From Lachnospiraceae bacterium (GTDB lineage Bacteria; Bacillota; Clostridia; Lachnospirales; Lachnospiraceae), in the NCBI GenBank assembly GCA_900765975.1, contig CAAFTS010000007.1:1-40458 (forward strand): a stretch of DNA of 40,458 nt, read 5' to 3'. Shown here one piece after another: positions 25,021 through 33,213 of the stretch; position 1 is the stretch's first letter, and each line of letters opens with the position of its first letter. Made by a program: the position numbers and the translations under genes. The notes beneath the pieces were generated by a model, which had not been told where the DNA came from, made no database searches, and saw only the letters and a list, made by a program, of their open reading frames with translations.

Positions 25021-27204
25021 GTGGAAGTAAAAACTAATATTATTAAAAGAAATGGAAAAGAAGTTAGCTTTGATGTTTCAAAGATTACAAGTGCTATTCG
25101 TAAAGCCAATAATGAAATTGACAAATTGCACAGACTGAATGATTATCAGATTGAGGCGATTGGGGATATGATTGCGAAAGAAGTAGAGCAATCTACTCAT
25201 GCAGTAAATGTTGAAGATATTCAGGATATGGTAGAGACGGGCATTATGGGAATGCGTGGATATGAAGTCGCTCAGAAATATGTGCGTTATCGTTATAAGA
25301 GAGAAATCAGTCGTAAGTCTAATACAACAGACAATGGAATTCTTGCACTGTTGGATCATATCAATGAAGAAGTAAAACAGGAGAATTCTAATAAAAACCC
25401 GGTAATTAATTCTACACAGAGAGATTATATGGCCGGTGAGGTAAGTAAGGATTTATCGAAACGTGTGCTGCTTCCGGAAGAAATCGTAAAAGCACATGAA
25501 GAGGGAATTATTCATTTTCATGACACAGATTACTATGCGCAGAGAGAACATAACTGTGATTTGATTAATCTGGAAGATATGCTGCAGAACGGTACTGTGA
25601 TCAGTGAGACAATGATTGAGAAGCCGCATAGCTTTTTTACAGCATGTAATGTTACAACACAGATTGTTGCTCAGGTAGCAAGTAATCAGTATGGCGGACA
25701 GTCCTTTACCCTGGCTCATTTAGCGCCGTTTGTAGATGTCAGCAGACAGAAAATCCGTAAGAATATCATTGCAGAGCGGACGGAGTGCGGAGAAAGCTTA
25801 GATGAGGAGATTATTTCAAAAGTAACAGAACGTCGTCTGCGTGATGAGGTAAAAAGTGGAATTCAGACAATTCAGTATCAGTTGATTACATTAATGACTT
25901 GTAATGGGCAGGCACCATTTGTAACAGTATTTATGTATTTGGACGAAGTTCCAGAAGGACAGACAAGAGATGATCTGGCGCTGATCATTGAAGAAGTATT
26001 GATTCAGCGTATGCAGGGAGTAAAAAATGAAAAAGGTGTATGGATTACACCGGCATTTCCGAAGCTGATTTATGTGCTGGATGAAGATAATATTACGGAA
26101 GATGCGCCGTATTGGCATTTAACAGAACTGGCAGCACAGTGTACGGCAAAGCGTCTTGTCCCGGATTATATTTCTGCAAAGATTATGAAACAATTGAAAA
26201 AAGGATGCGTATATACTTGTATGGGATGTCGTTCCTTCTTGACGGTGGAAGAAAATCAAAAAAATCCGGACGGAAGTTATAAATTTTATGGACGGTTCAA
26301 TCAAGGGGTTGTGACAATCAATCTAGTTGATGTGGCTTGCTCATCAGAAGGAGATTTTGATAAATTCTGGGAAATCTTAGATGAACGCCTTGAACTTTGC
26401 CATAGAGGACTTCGTTGTAGACATGAGCGTTTGTTAGGAACCGTATCAGATGTGGCTCCGATTTTATGGCAGAATGGTGCATTGGCTCGTCTGAAAAAAG
26501 GAGAAACAATAGATAAGCTGCTTTATGGCGGGTATTCTACCATTTCACTTGGTTATGCAGGACTGCATGAAATGTGTATGAGAATGTATGGCGTATCACA
26601 TACTCATCCAGAAGCAAGAGAGTTTGCATTAAAAGTTATGCAGCGTTTAAATGATAAGTGCGCAGAGTGGAAAGCGGCGGAGAATATTAGTTATTCTGTA
26701 TATGGAACTCCGATGGAATCTACAACATATAAATTTTCAAAATGTTTGCAGAAACGTTTTGGAATTATTGAAGGTGTCACAGATAAAAACTATATTACAA
26801 ATAGTTATCATGTGCATGTAACGGAAGAAATTAATGCATTTGATAAATTGAAATTTGAATCAGAATTCCAGAAGTTATCACCAGGCGGTGCGATCAGCTA
26901 TGTGGAAGTGCCAAATATGCAGAATAATATTCCGGCTGTATTGTCCGTAATGAAGTTTATTTATGAAAATATCATGTATGCAGAGTTAAATACAAAGAGT
27001 GATTACTGCGAATGCTGCGGATACGATGGCGAAATTAAGATTATCGAAGATGAATCCGGAAAGCTGATTTGGGAATGCCCAAATTGCGGAAATCGAGATC
27101 AAGAGAAAATGTCTGTTGCCCGCAGAACATGCGGATATATTGGAACACAGTTCTGGAATCAGGGAAGAACTCAGGAAATCAAGGATCGTGTGCTTCATCT
27201 ATAA
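25021..27204 (+). CDS. nrdD: Anaerobic ribonucleoside-triphosphate reductase
   Basis: This 727-residue class III ribonucleotide reductase makes deoxynucleotides without oxygen, using a glycyl radical. The N-terminal ATP-cone (IIKRNGKEVSFDVSKITSAIRKAN, residues 7-30 and on) gives allosteric control by ATP and dATP. The C-terminus has the zinc site C663/C666 and C686/C689 and the glycyl radical motif RRTCGYIG, with G705 as the radical site. GTG 25021 is the start; no better in-frame ATG is near. Its activase nrdG is not adjacent but lies 1.6 kb downstream, beyond a CinA, a VOC and an S26-like gene. Confidence 0.96.
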   Translation: MEVKTNIIKRNGKEVSFDVSKITSAIRKANNEIDKLHRLNDYQIEAIGDMIAKEVEQSTHAVNVEDIQDMVETGIMGMRGYEVAQKYVRYRYKREISRKSNTTDNGILALLDHINEEVKQENSNKNPVINSTQRDYMAGEVSKDLSKRVLLPEEIVKAHEEGIIHFHDTDYYAQREHNCDLINLEDMLQNGTVISETMIEKPHSFFTACNVTTQIVAQVASNQYGGQSFTLAHLAPFVDVSRQKIRKNIIAERTECGESLDEEIISKVTERRLRDEVKSGIQTIQYQLITLMTCNGQAPFVTVFMYLDEVPEGQTRDDLALIIEEVLIQRMQGVKNEKGVWITPAFPKLIYVLDEDNITEDAPYWHLTELAAQCTAKRLVPDYISAKIMKQLKKGCVYTCMGCRSFLTVEENQKNPDGSYKFYGRFNQGVVTINLVDVACSSEGDFDKFWEILDERLELCHRGLRCRHERLLGTVSDVAPILWQNGALARLKKGETIDKLLYGGYSTISLGYAGLHEMCMRMYGVSHTHPEAREFALKVMQRLNDKCAEWKAAENISYSVYGTPMESTTYKFSKCLQKRFGIIEGVTDKNYITNSYHVHVTEEINAFDKLKFESEFQKLSPGGAISYVEVPNMQNNIPAVLSVMKFIYENIMYAELNTKSDYCECCGYDGEIKIIEDESGKLIWECPNCGNRDQEKMSVARRTCGYIGTQFWNQGRTQEIKDRVLHL

Positions 27205-27230
27205 TTAAGTATAAACTGAAATTAATTAAA

Positions 27231-27262
27231 AAATGGATAGTGCAGAAGTGCACTATCCATTT
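27231..27262. terminator. Perfect inverted repeat after nrdD
   Basis: AAATGGATAGTGCA and TGCACTATCCATTT form a perfect 14-base stem with a GAAG loop. The plus-strand T-run is only three bases, while the minus-strand side has six T residues. It may stop or slow nrdD transcription, or protect the nrdD message from decay. Confidence 0.6.
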
Positions 27263-27332
27263 ATGCAATGTTATGTTTGATTTCGATGATAGTTTAGCAG
27301 GAGAATAATGTGAAGTTATGGAGGGAATATGT

Positions 27333-27875
27333 ATGAATACTTTAATTACACATGACAGTGAATACGATGAAACGAAGGCGGCAGCAGAAAAATTTGCGTC
27401 AACACCGGTGGAAAAGGTATTGGTTGATTTACTGATTGAAAAAGGATGGCATATTTCTTTTGCAGAATCCTGTACAGGCGGTTTGGCATCAGCAAAATTA
27501 GTGAGTGTTCCGGATGCATCGAGAGTATTAAATGTGTCATTTGTAACTTATGCGAATGAAGCGAAAGTGGAATATCTCGGAGTGTGCCAGAAGACGATAG
27601 ACGAGTATGGTGTTGTAAGTGAACAGGTGGCTGAAGAGATGGCTGTCGGAGCTGCGTGCAAAAATCATGCAGAAGTTGGCGTTGGAATTTCCGGGATTGC
27701 AGGACCGGGCGGGGCTACTGCATCAAAGCCGGTGGGGACGGTTTGCTTCGGCTTTTATGTGAATGGTAAAAAATATGTGTATACAAAGCAATTTGGAAAC
27801 ATTGGCCGTAATAATGTGCGTGATGCAAGCGTTCGTTTTGTATATAAAACATTAATTGAGTTATTATTCATGTAA
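27333..27875 (+). CDS. CinA C-terminal-type nicotinamide-nucleotide amidase
   Basis: This 180-residue protein consists of the PncC/CinA C-terminal domain alone. Known members deamidate nicotinamide mononucleotide and recycle NAD. Typical motifs are SFAESCTGGLASAKLVSVPDASRV, a GVGISGIAGPGGAT loop and KPVGTVCFGF. A 25-residue N-terminal lead (ITHDSEYDETKAAAEKFAST) precedes the domain. ATG 27333 follows GGAGGG with 7-base spacing. Its 3' end overlaps the convergent VOC gene by 12 bases. Confidence 0.88.
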   Translation: MNTLITHDSEYDETKAAAEKFASTPVEKVLVDLLIEKGWHISFAESCTGGLASAKLVSVPDASRVLNVSFVTYANEAKVEYLGVCQKTIDEYGVVSEQVAEEMAVGAACKNHAEVGVGISGIAGPGGATASKPVGTVCFGFYVNGKKYVYTKQFGNIGRNNVRDASVRFVYKTLIELLFM

Positions 27876-28244
27876 TTCAAGCGGTAACCCATCCGGATCA
27901 AAAAAGAAAGTCATTTTTTTACCGGTATAAGAATCAATTCGAATAGGTTCTGTTTCTATTCCTTTGTTATTCAATTCTTTTACAGCTTCATCTACAGAGT
28001 TGACAAAAAATGCAAGGTGTCTAAGTCCGTAGGCTTCGGGATAACTAGGACGTTTTGGACAATTTTTTATGATAAATAATTCCAATTCCAAGCCATCCAG
28101 CTGCAAATCAATTTTATAGTCATCACGTTCCGGACGATAGTTTTCACGTATAATGGAAAAGCCAAGAAGATCTACGTAAAAGTGTTTTGATTGTTCATAG
28201 TCGCTGCCGATAATAGCAATGTGGTGTAATGTTGTAAGATTCAT
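27864..28244 (-). CDS. VOC family protein (GloA2/SMU1112c-type)
   Basis: This 126-residue vicinal-oxygen-chelate protein has two beta-alpha-beta-beta-beta units. Possible metal ligands are in TLHHIAIIGSDYEQSKHFYVDLLGF, LDGLELELFI, GLRHLAFFV and FFFDPDGLPLELHE. The arrangement His...Glu / His...Glu is as in glyoxalase I-like proteins. The substrate is unknown; many members of this type are annotated as lactoylglutathione lyase without proof. TTGGGAGGC precedes the ATG. It is convergent with the CinA gene and overlaps its stop. Confidence 0.85.
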   Translation of the reverse strand: MNLTTLHHIAIIGSDYEQSKHFYVDLLGFSIIRENYRPERDDYKIDLQLDGLELELFIIKNCPKRPSYPEAYGLRHLAFFVNSVDEAVKELNNKGIETEPIRIDSYTGKKMTFFFDPDGLPLELHE

Positions 28245-28356
28245 TGAATGCCTCCCAATGTGTATTGTATTTTTAATAAGAGTAGCACATTTTAAAGAAT
28301 ATGTAACTAGAAAACGAATAAATAGGATACAATAAATTTCTTTGAGAGGAATTTTT

Positions 28357-28797
28357 TTGTTGGAGAAGAAAAAAAGCGGGAGCGTCCTGCGTATGCTGCC
28401 TTGTATCCGTCCTCAAAAAGATGTTCTTATCTTAGAAGTTCCCAAGAAAAAAATCAAATGTTATGATATACTTTTATATAAGCGAGAGAATGGGATGCTT
28501 GTACTGCATCGAGTCTTGCAAGCACAAAAGGGTTCTTATAGTTTATGTGGAGATCACCAGTACATATTGGAAGATGAAGTGAAAGAAGCGCAGATTCTGG
28601 CAATATTAAAAGGGTTTTACAGGGGGAAACGTTATATAGACTGTGAAAATAATCGATGGTATCAATGGTACGTTCGTTTTTGGTGCAGCTCATTGACGTT
28701 TCGAAAAGGTTTGATCAAAGGAAAAAATATCTGGAAAACGTATACGGAAATCATAAGAACTTATTTTAAGAGAATGGAAAAGAAAGCAGGTGAATAG
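28357..28797 (+). CDS. S24/S26-like peptidase homologue lacking the serine
   Basis: The 146-residue product shows the LexA/signal-peptidase-like fold: RMLPCIRPQKDVLIL, then IKCYDILLYKR, MLVLHRVLQ, SLCGDHQYILE and ILAILKGFYR. Active relatives have SMxP at the first motif. Here the aligned residues are R12-M13-L14-P15, so the nucleophile serine appears to be arginine. The His in LHR (H51) is kept. Only about 10 residues precede the motif, which is short for the family. It starts at TTG 28357 (or TTG 28360) behind GAGAGGA. It sits 2 bases before nrdG, so the two are probably coupled. It may be an inactive or regulatory homologue. Confidence 0.65.
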   Translation: MLEKKKSGSVLRMLPCIRPQKDVLILEVPKKKIKCYDILLYKRENGMLVLHRVLQAQKGSYSLCGDHQYILEDEVKEAQILAILKGFYRGKRYIDCENNRWYQWYVRFWCSSLTFRKGLIKGKNIWKTYTEIIRTYFKRMEKKAGE

Positions 28798-28799
28798 AT

Positions 28800-29291
28800 T
28801 TGAATTATGCAAATATTAAGAACTGTGATATCGCAGATGGTCCTGGAGTGCGGGTCAGTTTATTTGTATCTGGCTGCAGACATCATTGTAAAGGGTGTTT
28901 TAATGCAGAAACATGGGATTTTAATTTTGGACAACTTTATACAGAAGAAACAGAAGAAGAGTTGATTCAATTACTGAAACCGGATTTTATTCAGGGATTT
29001 ACATTACTTGGAGGAGAACCATTTGAACCAGAGAATCAAGTAGTGCTGGTACATTTATTGAAAAAGATTCGAAAAATGTATCCGCAAAAAGATATTTGGT
29101 GCTATACGGGATATCTATATGATGTTGATCTGGTAGAAGGCGGAAAAGTATTTACAAATGTTACAAAAGAGATGTTGTCTTATGTAGATGTACTTGTAGA
29201 TGGTGAATTTATTGAAGCTGAAAAAGATTTGTCTTTGGAATTTCGTGGAAGTCGGAATCAGAGAATTGTAAAGCGTGAGGAATTTTTGTAG
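28800..29291 (+). CDS. nrdG: Anaerobic ribonucleotide reductase activating enzyme
   Basis: This 163-residue radical-SAM activase forms the glycyl radical on NrdD. The cluster motif is C26-RHH-C30-KG-C33, followed by the SAM-binding glycine stretch LLGGEPFEPEN and the late QRIVKREEFL tail. The size is typical for NrdG. Translation begins at TTG 28800 behind AGGTG; no ATG fits. The weak start may keep the activase low relative to NrdD. It is downstream of the S26-like gene. Confidence 0.95.
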   Translation: MNYANIKNCDIADGPGVRVSLFVSGCRHHCKGCFNAETWDFNFGQLYTEETEEELIQLLKPDFIQGFTLLGGEPFEPENQVVLVHLLKKIRKMYPQKDIWCYTGYLYDVDLVEGGKVFTNVTKEMLSYVDVLVDGEFIEAEKDLSLEFRGSRNQRIVKREEFL

Positions 29292-29309
29292 AGTATCATT
29301 CTGTTCTGT

Positions 29310-29332
29310 GTTATACTTGAGATAAGTGTAAC
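29310..29332. promoter_or_regulatory. Palindromic operator-like site before the flavoredoxin gene
   Basis: GTTATACTT-gagat-AAGTGTAAC is a 23-base palindrome with one mismatch. TATACT at 29312-29317, a good -10 box, is inside the left arm. A repressor bound here would block the promoter; a peroxide or redox sensor is plausible given the gene that follows, but the identity is unknown. Confidence 0.5.
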
Positions 29333-29374
29333 GAATCGGGAAGCGAGCCCTAATTGAAAAAGGAGGTTTTCTGT

Positions 29375-29986
29375 ATGGATAAGGCAGCAATGTATAAGCT
29401 GACGTATGGATTATTTGTGTTGACGGCCAAGGATGGAAACAAGGATAATGGATGTATTATTAATACGGCAATGCAGGTGACAACTACGCCGAACCGAATC
29501 ATCGTCGTGGTGAATAAGCAGAATTATACGCATGATATGATTCGTAAGACAAAGGAATTTAATGTTTCTTGTTTAAGTGAGGAAGTAACATTTGATGTGT
29601 TCCGAAGGTTTGGATTCCAGAGTGGTAAAGATGTTGATAAAATGGCAGGAATGGATTATCCTCGTGCGGAGAATGGGATTATGTACATACCAGAGCTGAC
29701 AAGTGCATATATTTCTGGAAAAGTAGTATCTGAGACTGATATGGGAACGCATACGATGTTTTTAGCAGATGTAGTAGATGCGAGGGTTTTGAGTGAACAA
29801 GAACCGGTTTCTTATAGTTATTATCAAAAACATGTAAAACCGGCACCAAAACCGGTGAAAAAAACAAGCTGGGTATGCAAGATATGTGGATATGTTTATG
29901 AAGGGGAGGAACTACCGGAAGATTTTATCTGTCCAATATGTAAGCATCCAGCATCAGATTTTGAAAAGAAGACAGGAGAGGAATAG
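29375..29986 (+). CDS. Flavin reductase-rubredoxin fusion (high-molecular-weight rubredoxin)
   Basis: Residues 1-150 form a flavin reductase-like FMN-binding domain ([16 protein letters not shown], then [27 protein letters not shown]). Residues about 165-203 are a rubredoxin with two CxxC knuckles ([12 protein letters not shown], then [14 protein letters not shown]) joined by a Pro/Lys linker. This is the layout of clostridial Hrb-type proteins, which pass electrons from NAD(P)H to flavodiiron oxygen or NO reductases. The ATG at 29375 follows AAAGGAGG. xpt follows after 4 bases. Its flavodiiron partner is not in the window. Confidence 0.9.
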   Translation: MDKAAMYKLTYGLFVLTAKDGNKDNGCIINTAMQVTTTPNRIIVVVNKQNYTHDMIRKTKEFNVSCLSEEVTFDVFRRFGFQSGKDVDKMAGMDYPRAENGIMYIPELTSAYISGKVVSETDMGTHTMFLADVVDARVLSEQEPVSYSYYQKHVKPAPKPVKKTSWVCKICGYVYEGEELPEDFICPICKHPASDFEKKTGEE

Positions 29987-29990
29987 ACGG

Positions 29991-30572
29991 ATGAATTGTT
30001 TAGAGGAAAGAATTGCAAAAGATGGAATAGTAAAAGAAGGAAATGTTCTGAAAGTAGATAGTTTTCTGAATCACCAGATGGACATTGAGTTATTTGATGA
30101 AATGGGAGCAGAATTTAAAAGACGTTTTGAAGGAAAACCAATTAATAAAATTCTGACAATTGAAGCCTCAGGTATTGGCATTGCGTGTGTTGCAGCTCAG
30201 CATTTTCATGTACCGGTTGTATTTGCCAAAAAGTCAAAAAGCATTAATCTGGAAGGTGAGATGTTAGTGGCAGAAGTCGAATCTTTTACCCACAAATGTA
30301 TCAATCATGTGATTGTAGCAAAGAAATTCCTCAGTCCGGATGATCATGTATTAATTATTGATGATTTTCTTGCAAATGGATGTGCGCTTCAGGGGCTGAT
30401 CCAGATTGTACAGTCTGCAGGTGCAACAGTAGAAGGAATCGGGATTGCCGTTGAAAAAGGATTTCAGCAAGGCGGTCGTATGATTCGTAATTTAGGATTT
30501 CAGTTAGAGTCATTGGCAATTGTAGATAGTATGGATGCTACGACAGGGAAAATTGTGTTTCGAGAGCAATAA
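29991..30572 (+). CDS. xpt: Xanthine phosphoribosyltransferase
   Basis: This 193-residue purine-salvage enzyme converts xanthine and PRPP to XMP. The start [30 protein letters not shown] and the PRPP loop [14 protein letters not shown] are characteristic, as is [14 protein letters not shown]. It begins 4 bases after the flavoredoxin gene, so it lacks a private promoter, and there is no purine riboswitch directly upstream as seen in Bacillus. Confidence 0.94.
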   Translation: MNCLEERIAKDGIVKEGNVLKVDSFLNHQMDIELFDEMGAEFKRRFEGKPINKILTIEASGIGIACVAAQHFHVPVVFAKKSKSINLEGEMLVAEVESFTHKCINHVIVAKKFLSPDDHVLIIDDFLANGCALQGLIQIVQSAGATVEGIGIAVEKGFQQGGRMIRNLGFQLESLAIVDSMDATTGKIVFREQ

Positions 30573-30585
30573 TTAAAAAATACAA

Positions 30586-30611
30586 AAATTCTTTAATCTT
30601 CTTAAGAATTT
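30586..30611 (+). terminator. Weak AT-rich hairpin after xpt
   Basis: AAATTCTT pairs with AAGAATTT over a 10-base loop, followed by CTTTTATTTCTT. The stem is weak but placed where the xpt operon should end. Confidence 0.45.
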
Positions 30612-30622
30612 CTTTTATTTCT

Positions 30623-30699
30623 TATAATGCCTGCCTTTAGATGTGTTCTGTATGATGATAATAAGTCAAACGAACAGGTCTAAAGGCAGGTGTTTTTTT
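30623..30699 (+). promoter_or_regulatory. Leader hairpin that covers the dedA ribosome site
   Basis: TATAAT at 30623-30628 is followed almost at once by a perfect 12-base stem: CCTGCCTTTAGA (30630-30641) pairs with TCTAAAGGCAGG (30679-30690) over a 37-base loop. The right arm contains the AGG that acts as ribosome site for the ATG at 30700, and seven T residues separate stem and start. The structure is both terminator-like and able to hide the ribosome site, so it may regulate expression, or it may be the terminator of the xpt transcript. Confidence 0.6.
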
Positions 30700-31209
30700 A
30701 TGAGTATCCAAATGTTGACGGGGTATTTTCTTGAATATGGAGCATTTTTTATTTTTTTAATCGTACTTTTGGAATATTTGAATCTCCCGGGATTTCCGGC
30801 AGGTGTAATTATGCCACTGGCTGGAATCTGGGCTGCGAGAGGAGAAATTAGCTTTCCAATGGTAATGGTACTGTCGGTAGCGGCTGGGTTGGTAGGAAGC
30901 TGGGCACTGTATTTGCTTGGACGCTGGGGCGGGCCAAAAGTGATGGGGGTATATTTTCGGAAGTTTCCGAAACATCAGCCGGTAATTGAAGAAAAAATGG
31001 CGATGCTGAGAGAAAAAGGAAGTGTTGGTGTATTTGTAAGTAAATTACTTCCGATGGTTCGGACAATCATTTCTATTCCTGCGGGGATGGTACAGATGAA
31101 TTTTATAAAATATACGGTTAGCTCTGTGTTGGGGATATTTATCTGGAATCTTGTATTCGTAGGAGCGGGGTATTTTTTTGGAGATGCAGCAATTCGATTT
31201 TTTGCGTAA
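30700..31209 (+). CDS. DedA/SNARE-associated family membrane protein
   Basis: This 169-residue membrane protein of the DedA superfamily has an N-terminal re-entrant type helix (FFIFLIVLLEYLNLPGFPAGVIMPLAG), then G-rich membrane segments, and the marker SKLLPMVRTIISIPAGMVQMNFIKY. DedA proteins flip or recycle lipid carriers such as undecaprenyl phosphate and phospholipids. ATG 30700 lies behind AGGTG in the hairpin arm. It is followed 22 bases later by a glycosyltransferase and then an acyltransferase, which supports a role in envelope lipids. Confidence 0.88.
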   Translation: MSIQMLTGYFLEYGAFFIFLIVLLEYLNLPGFPAGVIMPLAGIWAARGEISFPMVMVLSVAAGLVGSWALYLLGRWGGPKVMGVYFRKFPKHQPVIEEKMAMLREKGSVGVFVSKLLPMVRTIISIPAGMVQMNFIKYTVSSVLGIFIWNLVFVGAGYFFGDAAIRFFA

Positions 31210-31231
31210 GAAGATGAAGGGGTGAGAGAAC

Positions 31232-32548
31232 ATGAAGATTGCAATGTTAACAAATAATTATAAGCCGTTTGTTGGTGGAGTGCCGATTTCGGTGGAACGT
31301 CAGGCACAGGAATTGGTGAAACGCGGGCATCAAGTAACGGTATTTGCGCCGGAGTATGAAATATTGGATGACGAAACGAAAAAGATGAAAATACATAGCG
31401 GAACAGAGTATGACAATGGAATCCGAATCGTTCGTTTCCGTACGGGAAAACGTTGTATGGAGAATGGGATGGTTTATCCGAGAGTGATTTTAAAAGAAAT
31501 CACACAAGTATTCGCAGAAGAGCATTTTGATTTGATTCATACGCATCATCCGATGTTTGTGGGGCCGACGGCATTGTATCTGGGAAGAAAATATCAGCTT
31601 CCGGTGATTTATACATATCATACGCGGTATGAAGATTACTTGCATTATCTGGATTTTCTGCAGGAAAATCAGAGCTTTCCAAATTTGAGAAAGTGGATGC
31701 TGAAAAAAGGGAGAGAAACGATTGTTCCAAGATATATGCGCTGGTTTACCAATCAGTGCGATTTGATTTTAGCTCCGACAGCGGGGATGCAGAAACGGAT
31801 CCGTGGAAATGGAACAAAAGTTTCGACTGCGGTATTTCCAACAGGGCTGGAGACCTCTTTTTATCGGGAATATCCGAAAGAGGCAGAGGAAATCAGGAGG
31901 CAGTATCTTCCAAATGGTGGACGCTTATTCTGCACAACGGGAAGACTGGAAGAAGAAAAGAATCCTCATTTTTTGTTACAGGGAATTACATGTTTAAAAG
32001 AAAAAATGCAGGAGCCATTTCAAGTATTGCTGATTGGTGACGGGAGTATGCGCAAGGCGTTGGAAAAAGAGACAAAAGAGCTGGGAATTGCAGATGTCGT
32101 AAAATTTCTGGGTAATATTTCGAATGATAAGGTAAATCGTTATTTGCAGGCCAGTGATGTTTTCTTGTTCGCATCTAAATCAGAGACACAGGGGATCGTG
32201 CTTGCAGAGGCATTTGCAGCAGGTTGTCCGATTGTTGCAGTAGATGCGTCAGGTGTAGAAGATATTGTGGAAAATGGACAAAATGGATTTGTTACAGAGG
32301 AAAATGCAGAGGTATGGAGTAATCGGGTGACAGATGTTCTCGGACAATTGGTACGAATGAAACAACAGGCAAAAATTACAGCTGAGGGTTACCGCTCTGA
32401 AAGACTAGCAGTTTATGAAGAATCATTGTATGAGAGAGTAATAAGTGAAAAGAACGCAGGCAGACAGGAGGAACTGGGATATGAGTATGAGGAACATGGG
32501 GCAAAGAGTCCTTCAGAACGTGTTTTTAGGGTATTTAAAACTTCTTGA
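31232..32548 (+). CDS. Glycosyltransferase family 4, probable glycolipid synthase
   Basis: This 438-residue GT-B glycosyltransferase starts with MKIAMLTNNYKPFVGGVPISVERQAQELVKRGHQV, the acceptor-side glycine motif. The C-terminal donor site carries FLFASKSETQGIVLAEAFAAGCPIVAVDASGVEDIV with the E-x7-E motif. It resembles diacylglycerol glucosyltransferases of Gram-positive bacteria and PimB-like enzymes. The sugar and acceptor are not known. Its last 68 bases overlap the next gene in another frame. Confidence 0.85.
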   Translation: MKIAMLTNNYKPFVGGVPISVERQAQELVKRGHQVTVFAPEYEILDDETKKMKIHSGTEYDNGIRIVRFRTGKRCMENGMVYPRVILKEITQVFAEEHFDLIHTHHPMFVGPTALYLGRKYQLPVIYTYHTRYEDYLHYLDFLQENQSFPNLRKWMLKKGRETIVPRYMRWFTNQCDLILAPTAGMQKRIRGNGTKVSTAVFPTGLETSFYREYPKEAEEIRRQYLPNGGRLFCTTGRLEEEKNPHFLLQGITCLKEKMQEPFQVLLIGDGSMRKALEKETKELGIADVVKFLGNISNDKVNRYLQASDVFLFASKSETQGIVLAEAFAAGCPIVAVDASGVEDIVENGQNGFVTEENAEVWSNRVTDVLGQLVRMKQQAKITAEGYRSERLAVYEESLYERVISEKNAGRQEELGYEYEEHGAKSPSERVFRVFKTS

Positions 32549-33155
32549 AAAAACAGTTAAAATTGAATGGCAGGAAGAAACATTGTCCGGAAATAGCCAG
32601 ATTTTTGGATTTTGGCATGAAGACAGTTTTTTTATGAATCTGGTATTGAAAAATCTGGCAGAAAAAACAGCTCCTGTGGATGTGGTTGTGACTGCGGATA
32701 CGAGAGGTGACTATATTCAATATATGATAGAAAAATGTGGTGGAAGTACGTTGCGGATACCAGATGGATATGCAGCATTCGGGGCATTGAAAAAATTGAT
32801 GCAGATTTCTTATGAGCAGACGCGCTCTATGGCAGTTGCGCTGGATGGTCCTCTAGGTCCAAGACACGAACCGAAAAAACTGGCGTTTTATTTATCAGAA
32901 CAAAAGGGAGAAGATTTTGTGGGAATCAGTATTCGGTATTCGTTTTGTTTTCGGCTGCTATGGAGATGGGATCGTTATGTAATACCACTCCCTTTTACAA
33001 AGGTAACGGTGTCTGTGAAAGATTATGGAGAAGTGAGTAAGAAAGCAATTCCAGATCTTCCGGTGAGGGCAGAAATCTCCAGAGAGAGTTCACAGCAGGG
33101 ATTAAAGTGTAAAAAAATGATACGGGACACGCTGAGGTATCAAAAAATGATGTGA
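32481..33155 (+). CDS. DUF374/LPLAT-like acyltransferase
   Basis: This 224-residue protein is of the lysophospholipid acyltransferase-like DUF374 family. Marks are the H-x4-D-type start FGFWHEDSFFMNLVL, then TADTRGDYIQYMIEKCGGSTLRIPDG and VALDGPLGPRHEPKKLAFYLSE, which holds the conserved DGP-G motif. Such proteins acylate lipid or glycolipid precursors. The ATG at 32481 has AGGAGG at 32466-32471 and lies inside the glycosyltransferase gene (68-base overlap), so the two proteins are translationally coupled and probably act in one pathway. Confidence 0.85.
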   Translation: MSMRNMGQRVLQNVFLGYLKLLEKTVKIEWQEETLSGNSQIFGFWHEDSFFMNLVLKNLAEKTAPVDVVVTADTRGDYIQYMIEKCGGSTLRIPDGYAAFGALKKLMQISYEQTRSMAVALDGPLGPRHEPKKLAFYLSEQKGEDFVGISIRYSFCFRLLWRWDRYVIPLPFTKVTVSVKDYGEVSKKAIPDLPVRAEISRESSQQGLKCKKMIRDTLRYQKMM

Positions 33156-33213
33156 TGTGCTATGATAGAGGGGCAGTGTTGAGCTACGGAAAACATCACA
33201 GGAGGGACAAAAA

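Noticed and set aside
29890..29990. Upstream extension of xpt into the rubredoxin gene
   Set aside because: Family length and the ribosome site support ATG 29991; the extra residues come from another frame of the rubredoxin domain.
29960..29992. Purine riboswitch before xpt
   Set aside because: Only 4 bases separate it from the previous gene; there is no room for an aptamer.
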